DNA of 64,000 nucleotides from Roseovarius sp. ZX-A-9. GTDB lineage: Bacteria > Pseudomonadota > Alphaproteobacteria > Rhodobacterales > Rhodobacteraceae. The stretch lies in assembly GCF_028369135.1 (NCBI RefSeq), contig NZ_JAPWHW010000008.1, forward strand, positions 1-64,000. Reading direction: 5' to 3'. Shown piece by piece: positions 17,019-26,278 of the stretch. The notes under the pieces are model-generated. The model did not search any database. It worked only from the letters and a program-made list of their open reading frames with translations, and had not been told where the DNA came from. Numbering within the stretch: the first letter of the stretch is position 1; each line of letters opens with the position of its first letter. The position numbers and the translations under genes are program-made.

Positions 17019-19442
17019 ATGGCACAGCATTCGGCGAAACATCTGATCATCGGCGGGGGCATCATCGGATGCAGCACCGCCTATCACCTAGCCAAAGGCG
17101 GCGAGCGTGATGTCGTGCTGCTGGAACGCGCCGCGCTGACCGAGGGTGCCACATGGCACGCGGCGGGCCTTGTCGGGCAGTTGCGCTCGTCACGCAACAC
17201 CACCCGTATGCTGAAACGCTCGGTCGCGCTCTATGATGCGCTGGAAGCCGAGACCGGCATGGCATTCGACTGGAAAAAGGTGGGCTCTCTGCGTCTGGCC
17301 GCCACAAAGGAACGCATGTTGGAGGCGCAACGCCTGACCACCATGGCCCAGAGCTTTGATCTGGAGATGCACATGATCACCCCCGCCGAGGCCAAGGCGC
17401 TGTTTCCCTATATCGACGAGACCGGTGTCGAGGGCGCGGCCTTCATCCCGTCGGACGGGCACGTGGATCCGGCGGGCCTTTGCCTGGCCATTGCAGCCGG
17501 AGCGCGGCTGCACGGGGCGGATATTCGGCAGGGCGTCGAAGTGACGGATTTCGAGATCAAGAACGGGCGGATCACTCGCGTGATGACCACGCAGGGCGAC
17601 TATGAGGCGGAAAACGTCATTCTGGCCGCCGGCATGTGGTCGCGCGAGCTGGGCGCAAAGCTGGGCCTGCGGGTGCCAGCCTGCGCGGTGGAGCACCAGT
17701 ATATCGTGACCGAGCCGCTGCCCGATCCTGATCTGGTGCGCAGCCTGCCCTCGCTGCGCGATCCCGAGAGGCTGGTCTATTACAAACCCGACGCGGGTGG
17801 GCGCATGGTGATCGGCGGCTACGAGGATGACACGCTTCCGTTCGGTTCGTCCGGTATTCCCGGACAGTTCGTGCGGCAGTTGCTGCCCGACAACCTCGAC
17901 CGCTTCGCGCCGCTGGCCGAACTGGCCGGGCGAGTCACGCCTGTCGTGAACGAGGTCGGCATCAGGCAGGTGATCAACGGGCCGATTCCCTACTCTGCCG
18001 ATGGCGATTTTGTCATGGGCTGGGCGCCGGATCTCAAGAACCTGATGATGGCCACCGGGTTCCTCTATGGAATCGCCGCTGGTGGCGGTGCGGGCGAAAT
18101 GATCGCGGAATGGATCACCGAAGGGCGGCCGAGCCTTGATCTCTGGCCGCTGGATGTGCGGCGGTTCGGACCGCATCACGGCACCCGCGCCTTCATGTAT
18201 CCCCGCGCGGTCGAACATTACGCCCACCACTACAAGATGCGCTACCCGGGCGCCGAGGCGCAGAGCGCCCGCGGCTTGCGTCGCTCGCCATTCTATGAAT
18301 CGCTGAAGGCGCGCGGGGCGGTATATGGGTCGAAAAACGGCTGGGAACGCCCGCTATGGTTCGCCCCCGAAGGCACGCCACCGGTCGATCAGCTCGATTT
18401 CCTCGACCCCGGCTGGCACGCCTTTGCAGCGGAGGAACATCGCGCGGTGCGGACCAGTGCGGCATTGATCGACCAGAGCAGCTTTGCCAAGTTCGAGATG
18501 ATCGGCCCCGGCACGCTGGATACGCTGCAACGGCTTGCGGCCTGCAACATGGATAAACCCGTAGGTTCAGTGATTTACGCGCAGTTCTGCAATCCGCATG
18601 GCGGGATCGAATCGGATCTGACCATCACCCGGCTGGGGCAGGATCATTTCTATATCGTCACCGGCGCGGGCTTTGGCACCCATGATGCCGACTGGATCAG
18701 ACGCCACCTGCCGGAGACCGGCACGGTGCAACTGATCGAAGTCACGTCGGCCCGCGCCGTTCTGAACATCTGTGGCCCCAAGGCGCGCGATATCCTGCAA
18801 GCGGTTTGCGAAGAGGACATAAGCAACGACGCCTTTCCCTTTGCCACAGCACGGGAAATTGCCATCGGCGCGGCGCCGGTACGGGCGGTGCGTATCGGAT
18901 TTGTCGGCGAGTTGGGCTGGGAGTTGCACATTCCAACCGAATTCGGCGCCTATGTGATGGAGCAACTGCGCGACGCAGGCGCGGACCACGGGCTGCGCGA
19001 TGTCGGCTACCGTGCCATCGATAGTCTGCGCATGGAAAAGGGTTATCTTTACTGGTCCGGGGACATCTCACCCGACTATACCCCGATCGAGGCCGGGCTG
19101 GGATTCCGCGTACATCTCAAATCGGGCGGTGATTTCATCGGGCGCGAGGTTCTGGCAAAGCAGAAGAAAAACGGCCCGGAACGCAAGCTCTGCACTTTCA
19201 CCAGCACCGCGCGGCTGCCGCTATTTGGCGGCGAAACCATTCTGCACGATGGCACCCCTGTCTCCCTCGTGACATCCTCTGGATTTGGTCATAGCGTGGG
19301 CCGCATGATCATGCACGCCTACCTGCCCCGCGCGCTCTGTGACCGGTCGGACTTCGAAATCGAGGTCTTTGGCCAGCGTCATGGCATAAGCCGCGTCGAT
19401 GGTCCGCTCTATGATCCCGAAAACCTCCGGCTGAAATCCTGA
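17019..19442 (+). CDS. FAD-dependent N-demethylase, dimethylglycine/sarcosine dehydrogenase type, with GcvT domain (first copy)
   Basis: An 807-residue two-domain enzyme. Residues 1 to about 400 are a DAO-fold FAD domain (LIIGGGIIGCSTAYHL) with the histidine expected to hold FAD covalently (His47 in GATWHAAGL). Residues about 430-800 are an aminomethyltransferase-like GcvT domain (RIGFVGELGWELHIP, FIGREVL). The family oxidises an N-methyl group and passes the formaldehyde equivalent to tetrahydrofolate. The exact amine is not decided by sequence. The regulator upstream and the kinase-like gene 10 bases downstream form a unit repeated in mirror order at 21-30 kb. Confidence 0.9.
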   Translation: MAQHSAKHLIIGGGIIGCSTAYHLAKGGERDVVLLERAALTEGATWHAAGLVGQLRSSRNTTRMLKRSVALYDALEAETGMAFDWKKVGSLRLAATKERMLEAQRLTTMAQSFDLEMHMITPAEAKALFPYIDETGVEGAAFIPSDGHVDPAGLCLAIAAGARLHGADIRQGVEVTDFEIKNGRITRVMTTQGDYEAENVILAAGMWSRELGAKLGLRVPACAVEHQYIVTEPLPDPDLVRSLPSLRDPERLVYYKPDAGGRMVIGGYEDDTLPFGSSGIPGQFVRQLLPDNLDRFAPLAELAGRVTPVVNEVGIRQVINGPIPYSADGDFVMGWAPDLKNLMMATGFLYGIAAGGGAGEMIAEWITEGRPSLDLWPLDVRRFGPHHGTRAFMYPRAVEHYAHHYKMRYPGAEAQSARGLRRSPFYESLKARGAVYGSKNGWERPLWFAPEGTPPVDQLDFLDPGWHAFAAEEHRAVRTSAALIDQSSFAKFEMIGPGTLDTLQRLAACNMDKPVGSVIYAQFCNPHGGIESDLTITRLGQDHFYIVTGAGFGTHDADWIRRHLPETGTVQLIEVTSARAVLNICGPKARDILQAVCEEDISNDAFPFATAREIAIGAAPVRAVRIGFVGELGWELHIPTEFGAYVMEQLRDAGADHGLRDVGYRAIDSLRMEKGYLYWSGDISPDYTPIEAGLGFRVHLKSGGDFIGREVLAKQKKNGPERKLCTFTSTARLPLFGGETILHDGTPVSLVTSSGFGHSVGRMIMHAYLPRALCDRSDFEIEVFGQRHGISRVDGPLYDPENLRLKS

Positions 19443-19452
19443 AAGAGAGCCC

Positions 19453-20382
19453 ATGTCCGAGCATACGACCCAAGTCATCGCCGCCCTGAACAACGCACCT
19501 GGATTTGAAAATGTCACTGCGCAGGACTGCACCATTACCCGGCTTGGGGGGCTGACCAACATCGTGCACCGTGTTGATATGCGCGACCATTCGGTGATTG
19601 TACGCATCCCCGGCACGGGCACCGAGAAATACATTGACCGCGCGGTGGAGATCGTGAATTCGCAAGCGGCACATGCGGCCGGCGTCTCGCCCGAGGTGCT
19701 GTGGGCTGACGCCGCCTCGGGCATCATGATCAGCCGCACCATCCCCGATATCGTGACGATGACCCCTGCCCTTTTTGCCAGCCGCGCGGGAGCTCCTGCC
19801 CGTGCCGGGGCAGCGCTGGCGAAATTGCATACATCCGGCGAGACGTTTGAATTCCAGTTCGATGTCTTTGCGATGATCGACGATTATCTGCTTATCCTTG
19901 GAACCAAGGATGTGATCCTGCCGGACGGCTATCACGAGATCGTCGCCGCCGCGGCACCGGTCAAGGAGGCGCTGGCCGCGAACCCGGCGCCACTGGCGCC
20001 ATGTCATTGCGACCCGCTCTGCGAGAATTTCCTCGATGACGGTGAGCGTATGTGGATCGTGGATTGGGAATATTCCGGCATGAATGATCCGCTCTGGGAT
20101 GTGGGCGACCTGTCGGTCGAGGCCGAACTGACGCCTGCGCAGGACATGGAGCTGATGCGCGCCTATTTCGGCGGCGATCCCAGCGCCGCACAACATGGCC
20201 GCGTCGTGATCTACAAGGCGATGTGCGATCTGCTGTGGACGCTCTGGGGCCTGATCCAGTTCGCGGACGGCAACACGGTCGAAGATTTCTGGGCCTATGC
20301 CACGGGCCGGTTCGACCGCTGCAAGGCACTGATGAACGATCCGCAATTCGAGGCGCATGTGGCCGCAGTGCGCAAGGGCTGA
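19453..20382 (+). CDS. Choline/ethanolamine kinase-like phosphotransferase (first copy)
   Basis: A 309-residue protein of the APH/choline-kinase fold. The catalytic loop is CHCDPLCENFLDD (Brenner motif, catalytic Asp) near residue 187, followed by the metal-binding WIVDWEYSGMNDPLWDVGDL near 202-221. Choline-kinase-like LicA proteins look the same. The start is preceded by AGAGAG and lies 10 bases after the demethylase stop. It would phosphorylate a hydroxyl of a choline-like compound, but no cytidylyltransferase is nearby, so a catabolic or signalling role is more likely than phospholipid synthesis. Confidence 0.82.
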   Translation: MSEHTTQVIAALNNAPGFENVTAQDCTITRLGGLTNIVHRVDMRDHSVIVRIPGTGTEKYIDRAVEIVNSQAAHAAGVSPEVLWADAASGIMISRTIPDIVTMTPALFASRAGAPARAGAALAKLHTSGETFEFQFDVFAMIDDYLLILGTKDVILPDGYHEIVAAAAPVKEALAANPAPLAPCHCDPLCENFLDDGERMWIVDWEYSGMNDPLWDVGDLSVEAELTPAQDMELMRAYFGGDPSAAQHGRVVIYKAMCDLLWTLWGLIQFADGNTVEDFWAYATGRFDRCKALMNDPQFEAHVAAVRKG

Positions 20383-20384
20383 AG

Positions 20385-20409
20385 CAGCCCCGGACCAAGC
20401 GCGGGGCTG
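20385..20409. terminator. Hairpin between convergent genes
   Basis: CAGCCCCG (20385-20392) and CGGGGCTG (20402-20409) form a perfect 8-bp stem with a 9-base loop, between the kinase-like gene and the convergent inositol-monophosphatase-like gene. It could serve both strands. No long T-run follows. Confidence 0.5.
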
Positions 20410-20431
20410 ATGGAGCGCGGCGCGCCATTGC

Positions 20432-21208
20432 TCAACCGTTGAGCACCTCCAGAACAGCGGCATGCAATTGCGGTGTCGCCGCAGTCACGACCCGCCCATC
20501 CGACTCCAACCCCAGTGCCTGGCCCTGCCAGTCAGTCATGACGCCGCCCGCGGCCTCAATCAGCGGCGCCAGCGGCAGGAAATCATACGGCTCAAGCCCG
20601 ATATCGGTGACAGCATCAATCTGGCCGCCCGCCACCATCGCGTGCGGGTAGCAATCATAGGACATGCGTCTTGTGTGGCCGATTTCGCAGAGCCGGGCAA
20701 AACGCGCCGGATCGTCTGCAAATGTACGCTCTGGTTCGTTGACGAAAACAATCGCCTCGTCCAGCCGTGTGGTGGCGCGCGCCCGAATGGGCGTACCGTT
20801 CAGCGTGGCCGCCCCGCCGCGAATGCCGAGATAAGTCTCGTTCAGCGCGGGCATGCGGACGACGCCGATCTGTGGCACGCCGGACTGCAGATGGCCGATC
20901 AGCATACCGAAGCCGGGATAGCCCGACAGGAAATACCGTGTCCCGTCTATCGGGTCGATGATCCAGGCCGGGCCGTCGAGCGATCCGCTGATGCCGAATT
21001 CCTCGCCAAAGACGCCATGTTCGGGGAACGCATCGGCCAATGCCGCGCGAATGGCTTCTTCGGTTGCGCGGTCGGCGACGGTGACCGGGCTGAGATCGCC
21101 CTTCAGCTCGATCCCGAGTCCACCTTGCCGGAAATGGCGCATCGGAACAGCGCTGGCCTCTTCAGCGATACGGGCCGCCACCCGCGCGATATCATCCAAC
21201 CCGCTCAT
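20432..21208 (-). CDS. Inositol monophosphatase family phosphatase
   Basis: A 258-residue Mg-dependent phosphatase. The metal sites are GEEFG near residue 72 and WIIDPIDGTRYF at about 87-98, with a later metal-site acidic residue in GLEPYDFLPLAPLIEAAGG. The family includes inositol phosphatases and histidinol-phosphate phosphatase HisN. It overlaps the second DeoR gene by four bases (ATGA), so they are translationally coupled. The location between two kinase-like genes suggests that it removes a phosphate from a pathway intermediate, which is inference only. Confidence 0.85.
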   Translation of the reverse strand: MSGLDDIARVAARIAEEASAVPMRHFRQGGLGIELKGDLSPVTVADRATEEAIRAALADAFPEHGVFGEEFGISGSLDGPAWIIDPIDGTRYFLSGYPGFGMLIGHLQSGVPQIGVVRMPALNETYLGIRGGAATLNGTPIRARATTRLDEAIVFVNEPERTFADDPARFARLCEIGHTRRMSYDCYPHAMVAGGQIDAVTDIGLEPYDFLPLAPLIEAAGGVMTDWQGQALGLESDGRVVTAATPQLHAAVLEVLNG

Positions 21209-21981
21209 GTTGCAGCCACCTGAATCTCGGTGCCCCAGCGTTGCGTCGCCTGTGCCAGATCGGCAGGTGGGGCAGCATCTGTAATCAGCCTGTCGATCAA
21301 TGACGGGTCACACAACGTGATCGGTGCGGTGCGCCCGAACTTGGACGAATCCGCCGCCACCCAGCGGCGTTTGGCGTTGCGCAGGATCGCGCGGCTGAAA
21401 TTCGCTTCTTCAAGGTCGAACAACATGAAACCGTCCCGCGCCGTGATCCCGGCCGTGGACAGGACAGCCAGATCGGTTTTGAAATTATTGGCGAATGTCA
21501 TCGCCTCGGCCCCGAAGGCCCCGCCATCATGGGCGCGCAGCGCCCCGCCGGCCATATAGACCTGATTGGCGTTGCGCGTGGCCAGCTTGAACGCCACCGA
21601 GACCGAGTTCGTCACCACCAGCAGATTTGAATGGTCGCGCAACGCGTCGGCGATGTAGGATGTCGTGCTGCCCACATCGAGAAACAGCGAACTGCCATCA
21701 GGCACCTGGCCCGCCACATAGCGCGCGATGGTCTGCTTGGCCTCCGGGCTGATCCGCAACCGCTGCTGGAAATCGTCCTCGCCGCTATCCTGAGCCAGGC
21801 GCGCGCCACCATGCATCTTTTCGACCTGCCCGCTATCGGCGAGCCGCTTGAGATTGCGCCGAACGGTCTCTTCCGAAACCTGCAATTCGCTCGCCAGCTT
21901 TTGCACACGCAACGATCCACCGGCGCGCCGAAGCGCGTCGAGAATCTCTTGCTGGCGATGATTGGGATGCGCGATTTCCAT
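21205..21981 (-). CDS. DeoR/GlpR-family transcriptional regulator (second copy)
   Basis: A 258-residue repressor with winged helix LRVQKLASELQVSEETVRRNLKRLADSG and a C-terminal sensor containing LFLDVGSTTSYIADAL and VVTNSVSVAFKLA. It is a paralogue of the 16141 protein. It is divergent from the substrate-binding protein gene of the importer and coupled to the phosphatase gene. The 216-base space to the importer holds an inverted repeat that resembles the core of the operator at 16.9 kb. Confidence 0.9.
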   Translation of the reverse strand: MEIAHPNHRQQEILDALRRAGGSLRVQKLASELQVSEETVRRNLKRLADSGQVEKMHGGARLAQDSGEDDFQQRLRISPEAKQTIARYVAGQVPDGSSLFLDVGSTTSYIADALRDHSNLLVVTNSVSVAFKLATRNANQVYMAGGALRAHDGGAFGAEAMTFANNFKTDLAVLSTAGITARDGFMLFDLEEANFSRAILRNAKRRWVAADSSKFGRTAPITLCDPSLIDRLITDAAPPADLAQATQRWGTEIQVAAT

Positions 21982-22077
21982 GTGGACCTGTCCAGGTTGG
22001 TGTGCGGTTTGGGTGCCCTAATTTGCAGCAGCCTTGTCGGCCTTCAACCTAAATAGTGCATGAATTCAAAAATTTTC

Positions 22078-22112
22078 CAACATAAAACCTCAAAAATCGT
22101 TGCAATATGTTG
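22078..22112. promoter_or_regulatory. Inverted repeat upstream of the importer operon
   Basis: CAACATA (22078-22084) and TATGTTG (22106-22112) are perfect reverse complements separated by 21 bases in an A/T-rich tract upstream of the ProX-like gene. The CAACA/TGTTG half-site also occurs in the 16.9 kb operator, which points to a DeoR binding site. Confidence 0.5.
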
Positions 22113-22197
22113 TTTTCTGCGCTTCACTCATTGGCGAATACACTACTCAAAACGGCGTCGCAGCAAGCGGGGCCACAATAAAATCAGGGAGTCTGCC

Positions 22198-23151
22198 ATG
22201 AAATTCACCTCTGCCATCTCCGCTGCCGCACTGGCCGCAGTATTAGCCATACCCGCCTTCTCGCCGGCCTTTGCCGAAGTCGAGAGCCAGGATCCGATCA
22301 GGCTGACCACCCATGACTGGACCGGTCAGATCATCAACACCACCATCCTGGGCGAGATACTCAAGAAGGCCGGATATAACGTCGAACTGGTACAGGCCGA
22401 TTACATCGCGCAATTCGCCGGCCTCAAGACCGGCGATCTGCATGTCGCCACCGAGATCTGGGAAACCACCGGCCGCGAGGCGATGGACGAGGCAATCGCG
22501 ACCGGCGATGTCGTCAACATGGGCGAAGGCGGCATGATGGCGATCGAGGAATGGTGGTATCCGTCCTATATGGAAGAACGCTGCCCCGGCCTGCCAAACT
22601 GGGAAGCGTTGAACGATTGCGCCGCTGAATTCGCCACGTCCGAAACCGCACCGTTGGGCCGTTACCTGGGCGGTCCGGTCACATGGGGTGGCTTTGACGA
22701 GGAACGTGTCGAAGCGCTCGGGCTCGATTTCGAGGTGGTCCACGCAGGCACCGACGCGGCCCTCTTTGCCGAACTCGAATCAGCCTATCAGCGAAAGGCC
22801 CCGATCGTGCTGTGGATCTATTCGCCGCACTGGTCGACGGTAAAATACGAAGGCAGCTTTGTCGAATTCCCGCCCTTTAGCAAGGAATGCTACGAAGATC
22901 CGTCCGTGGGCGTGAACCCGAATGCGGCCTACGACTGTGGCAAGCCAACAGGTCCGATCTGGAAGGTCGCATGGGCCGGCGTCGAGGACAAATGGCCCGG
23001 TGCGGCGGAAATCATCCGCAACTACACCCTGACCAACGATGAAATGGGCAAGCTGGTTGTTGCGGTCGATCTCGACGGCAAGTCGATCGAGGAAGCCGCC
23101 AACTCCTGGATGGAAGAGAACGCCGCCAAGGTTGATAGCTGGATCAACTGA
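22198..23151 (+). CDS. proX: Glycine betaine/choline-type ABC transporter substrate-binding protein
   Basis: A 317-residue periplasmic binding protein of the OpuAC/ProX type. Signal peptide residues 1-26 end in SPAFA. The mature protein begins EVESQDPIRLTTHDWTGQ. Several aromatic residues that could form a quaternary-amine box are visible (WETTGREAMDE, EEWWYPSY, WIYSPHWS). ATG 22198 has a GGGAG ribosome site and is required for the signal peptide. It is the first gene of the importer operon. The ligand is probably a betaine-like compound, but which one is not decidable. Confidence 0.86.
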   Translation: MKFTSAISAAALAAVLAIPAFSPAFAEVESQDPIRLTTHDWTGQIINTTILGEILKKAGYNVELVQADYIAQFAGLKTGDLHVATEIWETTGREAMDEAIATGDVVNMGEGGMMAIEEWWYPSYMEERCPGLPNWEALNDCAAEFATSETAPLGRYLGGPVTWGGFDEERVEALGLDFEVVHAGTDAALFAELESAYQRKAPIVLWIYSPHWSTVKYEGSFVEFPPFSKECYEDPSVGVNPNAAYDCGKPTGPIWKVAWAGVEDKWPGAAEIIRNYTLTNDEMGKLVVAVDLDGKSIEEAANSWMEENAAKVDSWIN

Positions 23152-23170
23152 TCCTTCCTGATGACTGAAT

Positions 23171-23195
23171 GAGGGGGCTTCTGTCCCCTCTTTTT
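23171..23195 (+). terminator. Intrinsic terminator/attenuator between binding protein and ATPase genes
   Basis: GAGGGG (23171-23176) pairs with CCCCTC (23185-23190) over an 8-base loop and is followed by TTTTT. Placed inside the operon, it should let the binding protein be made in excess over the membrane components. Confidence 0.75.
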
Positions 23196-23255
23196 CCCCT
23201 CATTCTCGGAGTTTCCCACACAGGTGGGATGTTTTGAGGTGGCTAAGAGGTGCCG

Positions 23256-24284
23256 ATGGAACGTCCGCTGAAAATGGTCTGCCGCAACGTGTGGAAGCTC
23301 TACGGGCCAGATCCCGCTGCATTCCTGCGGGCCAATCCAGCCCCTACGAACGAACAGTTGCGCGAGGTCGGCATGATCGGCGCGGTGCGTGCGGCGAACG
23401 TGCAGATTGGCGAAGGCGAGATTTTCGTGATCATGGGCCTGTCCGGGTCCGGCAAATCGACGCTGGTGCGGTGCCTGTCGCGACTGATCGAACCGACCGG
23501 CGGCGAAATACTGTTCGACGGCGAGGATCTGCTGGCGATGTCCGAGCAGGAGCTGATCCAGCTGCGCCGCAAGAAGATCGGCATGGTGTTCCAGAATTTC
23601 GCCCTTCTGCCGCACCTGACCGTTTTGCAAAATGTCGCCTTTCCGCTCGATGTGCAGGGTGTGCCACGCGCGACCCGCGAGGCGCGCGCGCATGAAATGA
23701 TCGAGACCGTCGGCCTGAAGGGCCGCGAGAACTACTTTCCCCGCCAGTTGTCAGGTGGACAGCAACAGCGCGTGGGCATTGCCCGCTCGCTGGTGGTGGA
23801 GCCGGAGATCTGGTTCCTGGACGAGCCCTTTTCAGCGCTCGACCCGCTGATCCGCCGCGAGATGCAGGACGAGTTTCTGCGCCTTCAAGGGCTGCTGAAG
23901 AAAACCATCGTCTTTATCACCCACGACTTCGACGAAGCGATCCGTCTGGCCGACCGGATTGCGGTGATGAAGGACGGGCGCATCGTGCAGACCGCGACGC
24001 CAGAGGAACTGGTGATGAACCCCGCCACCGATTACGTTGCCGAGTTCACCCATCACATACCGCGCGGCAAGGTCCTGAGCCTGCGCAGCATCATGTCACC
24101 GGGCACGGGTGACGGCCCCTATGCTGGCGATCTGAAATCGACCGACCGCGTCGCGGACGTGGCCGACCGCATCGAGGCTGCGGACCACCCGCACCGCGTG
24201 TTGGACGATAGCGGCACGCCCATCGGCACGGTGGACGGGCGCGCGGTGATCGACGTTCTGATCGGACGGAGGGCCTCAGAGTGA
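23256..24284 (+). CDS. proV: Glycine betaine-type ABC transporter ATP-binding protein
   Basis: A 342-residue ABC ATPase of the ProV/OpuAA type. An N-terminal extension containing [14 protein letters not shown] precedes the nucleotide-binding core, as in ProV. Walker A is GLSGSGKST (61-69), the signature is [15 protein letters not shown] (about 165) and Walker B is [13 protein letters not shown] (about 187). A short C-terminal segment replaces full CBS domains. ATG 23256 is chosen over GTG 23250 because AAGAGG lies six bases before it. It overlaps the permease gene by four bases. Confidence 0.92.
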   Translation: MERPLKMVCRNVWKLYGPDPAAFLRANPAPTNEQLREVGMIGAVRAANVQIGEGEIFVIMGLSGSGKSTLVRCLSRLIEPTGGEILFDGEDLLAMSEQELIQLRRKKIGMVFQNFALLPHLTVLQNVAFPLDVQGVPRATREARAHEMIETVGLKGRENYFPRQLSGGQQQRVGIARSLVVEPEIWFLDEPFSALDPLIRREMQDEFLRLQGLLKKTIVFITHDFDEAIRLADRIAVMKDGRIVQTATPEELVMNPATDYVAEFTHHIPRGKVLSLRSIMSPGTGDGPYAGDLKSTDRVADVADRIEAADHPHRVLDDSGTPIGTVDGRAVIDVLIGRRASE

Positions 24285-26278
24285 ACTGGCGCCGCCTGAT
24301 TTCGCCGCATGCGCTGTTCTGGTGGGGGCTGCTGGCGGTCACATGGATTCTCTCGACGACCTCCTTTCAGCTCTACAAGGCGCTTGATGCGCGGTGGATC
24401 ATCCGCTTTCCCAAGGCGTGGGAAATGCCCATGGAATCGTGGATTTCCGACGCGATGCGCTGGCTGCTGGAAGACGCGACATTCGGCCTATTCACGTTTC
24501 GGGAATTCACCCGGTTCATTTCCGCAATCATCGAAGTGCCCTACGATGTGGCCCGTGCGGCACTGGCCGACGGGTTCGTGCAGGGCCAGGGCAGCAACGC
24601 GGTCGAGATCGCGCCGCCGCTCAGCTGGATCGCGATCATCGTCATCATGATCGTGCTGGGTCGGGTGGCCAAGGACTGGACACTGGCGCTGCTGGTCGGG
24701 GCCTGCTTCCTATACCTCGCGATGTTTGGCCAATGGGACAGCGCGATGGTCACGCTGGCGTCGGTGGTCATTGCGGTGCCCATCGGTGTCATTGGCGGGC
24801 TGGCGCTCGGTATCCTCAGCTTTCGCATACCCTGGGTCGAACGCGCGCTGCGCCCCATCCTTGACCTGATGCAGACGGTGCCGGTCTTTGCCTATCTCGT
24901 TCCGATCCTCTTCCTGTTCGGCTTTGGCCCGGTTGCCGCACTTGTCGCCACGATCATCTACGCCATGCCACCGATGGTCCGCGTCTCTACCGTGGCGCTG
25001 CAAACGGTCCCCGCCGAAGTGGTCGAGGCCGGCAAGATGGCCGGCTGTACCCGGCGCCAGATGATGTGGAAGGTGTTGGTGCCTTCGGCCGCACCGACAC
25101 TGATGGTGGGGGTCAACCAGGTGATCATGCTGACTCTCAACATGGTGATCATCGCGTCGATGATCGGCGCGGGCGGGCTGGGCTTTGACGTGCTCAGCGC
25201 GCTCAGACGGCTGGATATCGGCGGCGGCATCGAGGCCGGGCTTGCCATCGTGGTCATGGCCATCGCGCTTGACCGTGTGAGCCAGGCTTTCAGCACGCGC
25301 CTGCCCGACGAGGTCATGGGCCGCGACCTGAGCTATGTGCAGCGCCATCCGTGGTTTACCACCGTCTTTGTCGTGGTTGTGCTGACCTATATTGCGGGCC
25401 TCTTTGCCCCCGCGGTGCAGGACTATCCCGAGGCCGCGACGCTGACCACTTCGGCATTCTGGGAAGATGCGATGCGCTATGTCAACGTGACCTTCTTTGA
25501 CACGTTCGAAGCGATCAAGGATGTCTTTCTCTCCTATCTTCTGCTGCCGGTGAAACGCTTCTTTACGGGCATACCATGGGCCTGGGGCATCATCGCTGCG
25601 GGCCTTGCTGCGGCCAAGGTCGGCGGTTGGCGGCTGGGCGTGATGGCGGCACTGATGACCACGTTCATCGCGGCAACCGGGCTGTGGACCAAGGCGATGA
25701 TCACGATCTACCTGTGCGGTGTGTCAGTCTTTATCGCCTATGCGATTGGCGTGCCCCTTGGTATCTGGGCGGGCCAGAACGCGCGGGCGAACCGCTGGGT
25801 CGGCGCATTCATCGACACGCTGCAAACGCTGCCCAGTTTCGTCTACCTGATCCCGGTGGTGATGCTGTTTCGCGTCGGCGATTTCTCGGCGATGATCGCG
25901 GTGGTGCTCTATGCCCTCGCCCCCGCTGTGCGCTACGCAGCCCACGGCATCCGCGCGATCGAGCCGCAGATGATCGAGGCCGGTCTGGTCTCGGGCTGCA
26001 CGCGCCGACAGCTCTTGTGGCGGGTCAAGCTGCCGCTGGCGGCGCCCTCGCTGCTGCTGGGGCTGAACCAGACGATCATGCTGGCGCTGTCGATGCTGGT
26101 GATCACCGCCTTGGTCGGCACCCGCGATCTGGGGCAAGAGGTCTATATCGCGCTGACCAAGGCCAATACCGGCCAGGGCATCGTCGCGGGCCTCAGCGTG
26201 GCGTTCATCGCGATCATTGCTGACCGGATCGTGTCGGCCATGGCGCGCCATTCAAAGGAAAGGCTGGGACTCGCATGA
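24281..26278 (+). CDS. proW: Glycine betaine-type ABC permease, tandem two-domain fusion
   Basis: A 665-residue inner-membrane protein, about twice the length of a single-domain ProW. It contains two BPD_transp_1 permease modules. The EAA-loop motifs are VEAGKMAGCTRRQMMWKVLVP near residue 250 and IEAGLVSGCTRRQLLWRVKLP near 566. They are so alike that the protein clearly arose by duplication and fusion. A GTG start overlaps the ATPase stop (GTGA). One chain can therefore supply both transmembrane halves of the importer. Confidence 0.9.
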   Translation: MNWRRLISPHALFWWGLLAVTWILSTTSFQLYKALDARWIIRFPKAWEMPMESWISDAMRWLLEDATFGLFTFREFTRFISAIIEVPYDVARAALADGFVQGQGSNAVEIAPPLSWIAIIVIMIVLGRVAKDWTLALLVGACFLYLAMFGQWDSAMVTLASVVIAVPIGVIGGLALGILSFRIPWVERALRPILDLMQTVPVFAYLVPILFLFGFGPVAALVATIIYAMPPMVRVSTVALQTVPAEVVEAGKMAGCTRRQMMWKVLVPSAAPTLMVGVNQVIMLTLNMVIIASMIGAGGLGFDVLSALRRLDIGGGIEAGLAIVVMAIALDRVSQAFSTRLPDEVMGRDLSYVQRHPWFTTVFVVVVLTYIAGLFAPAVQDYPEAATLTTSAFWEDAMRYVNVTFFDTFEAIKDVFLSYLLLPVKRFFTGIPWAWGIIAAGLAAAKVGGWRLGVMAALMTTFIAATGLWTKAMITIYLCGVSVFIAYAIGVPLGIWAGQNARANRWVGAFIDTLQTLPSFVYLIPVVMLFRVGDFSAMIAVVLYALAPAVRYAAHGIRAIEPQMIEAGLVSGCTRRQLLWRVKLPLAAPSLLLGLNQTIMLALSMLVITALVGTRDLGQEVYIALTKANTGQGIVAGLSVAFIAIIADRIVSAMARHSKERLGLA

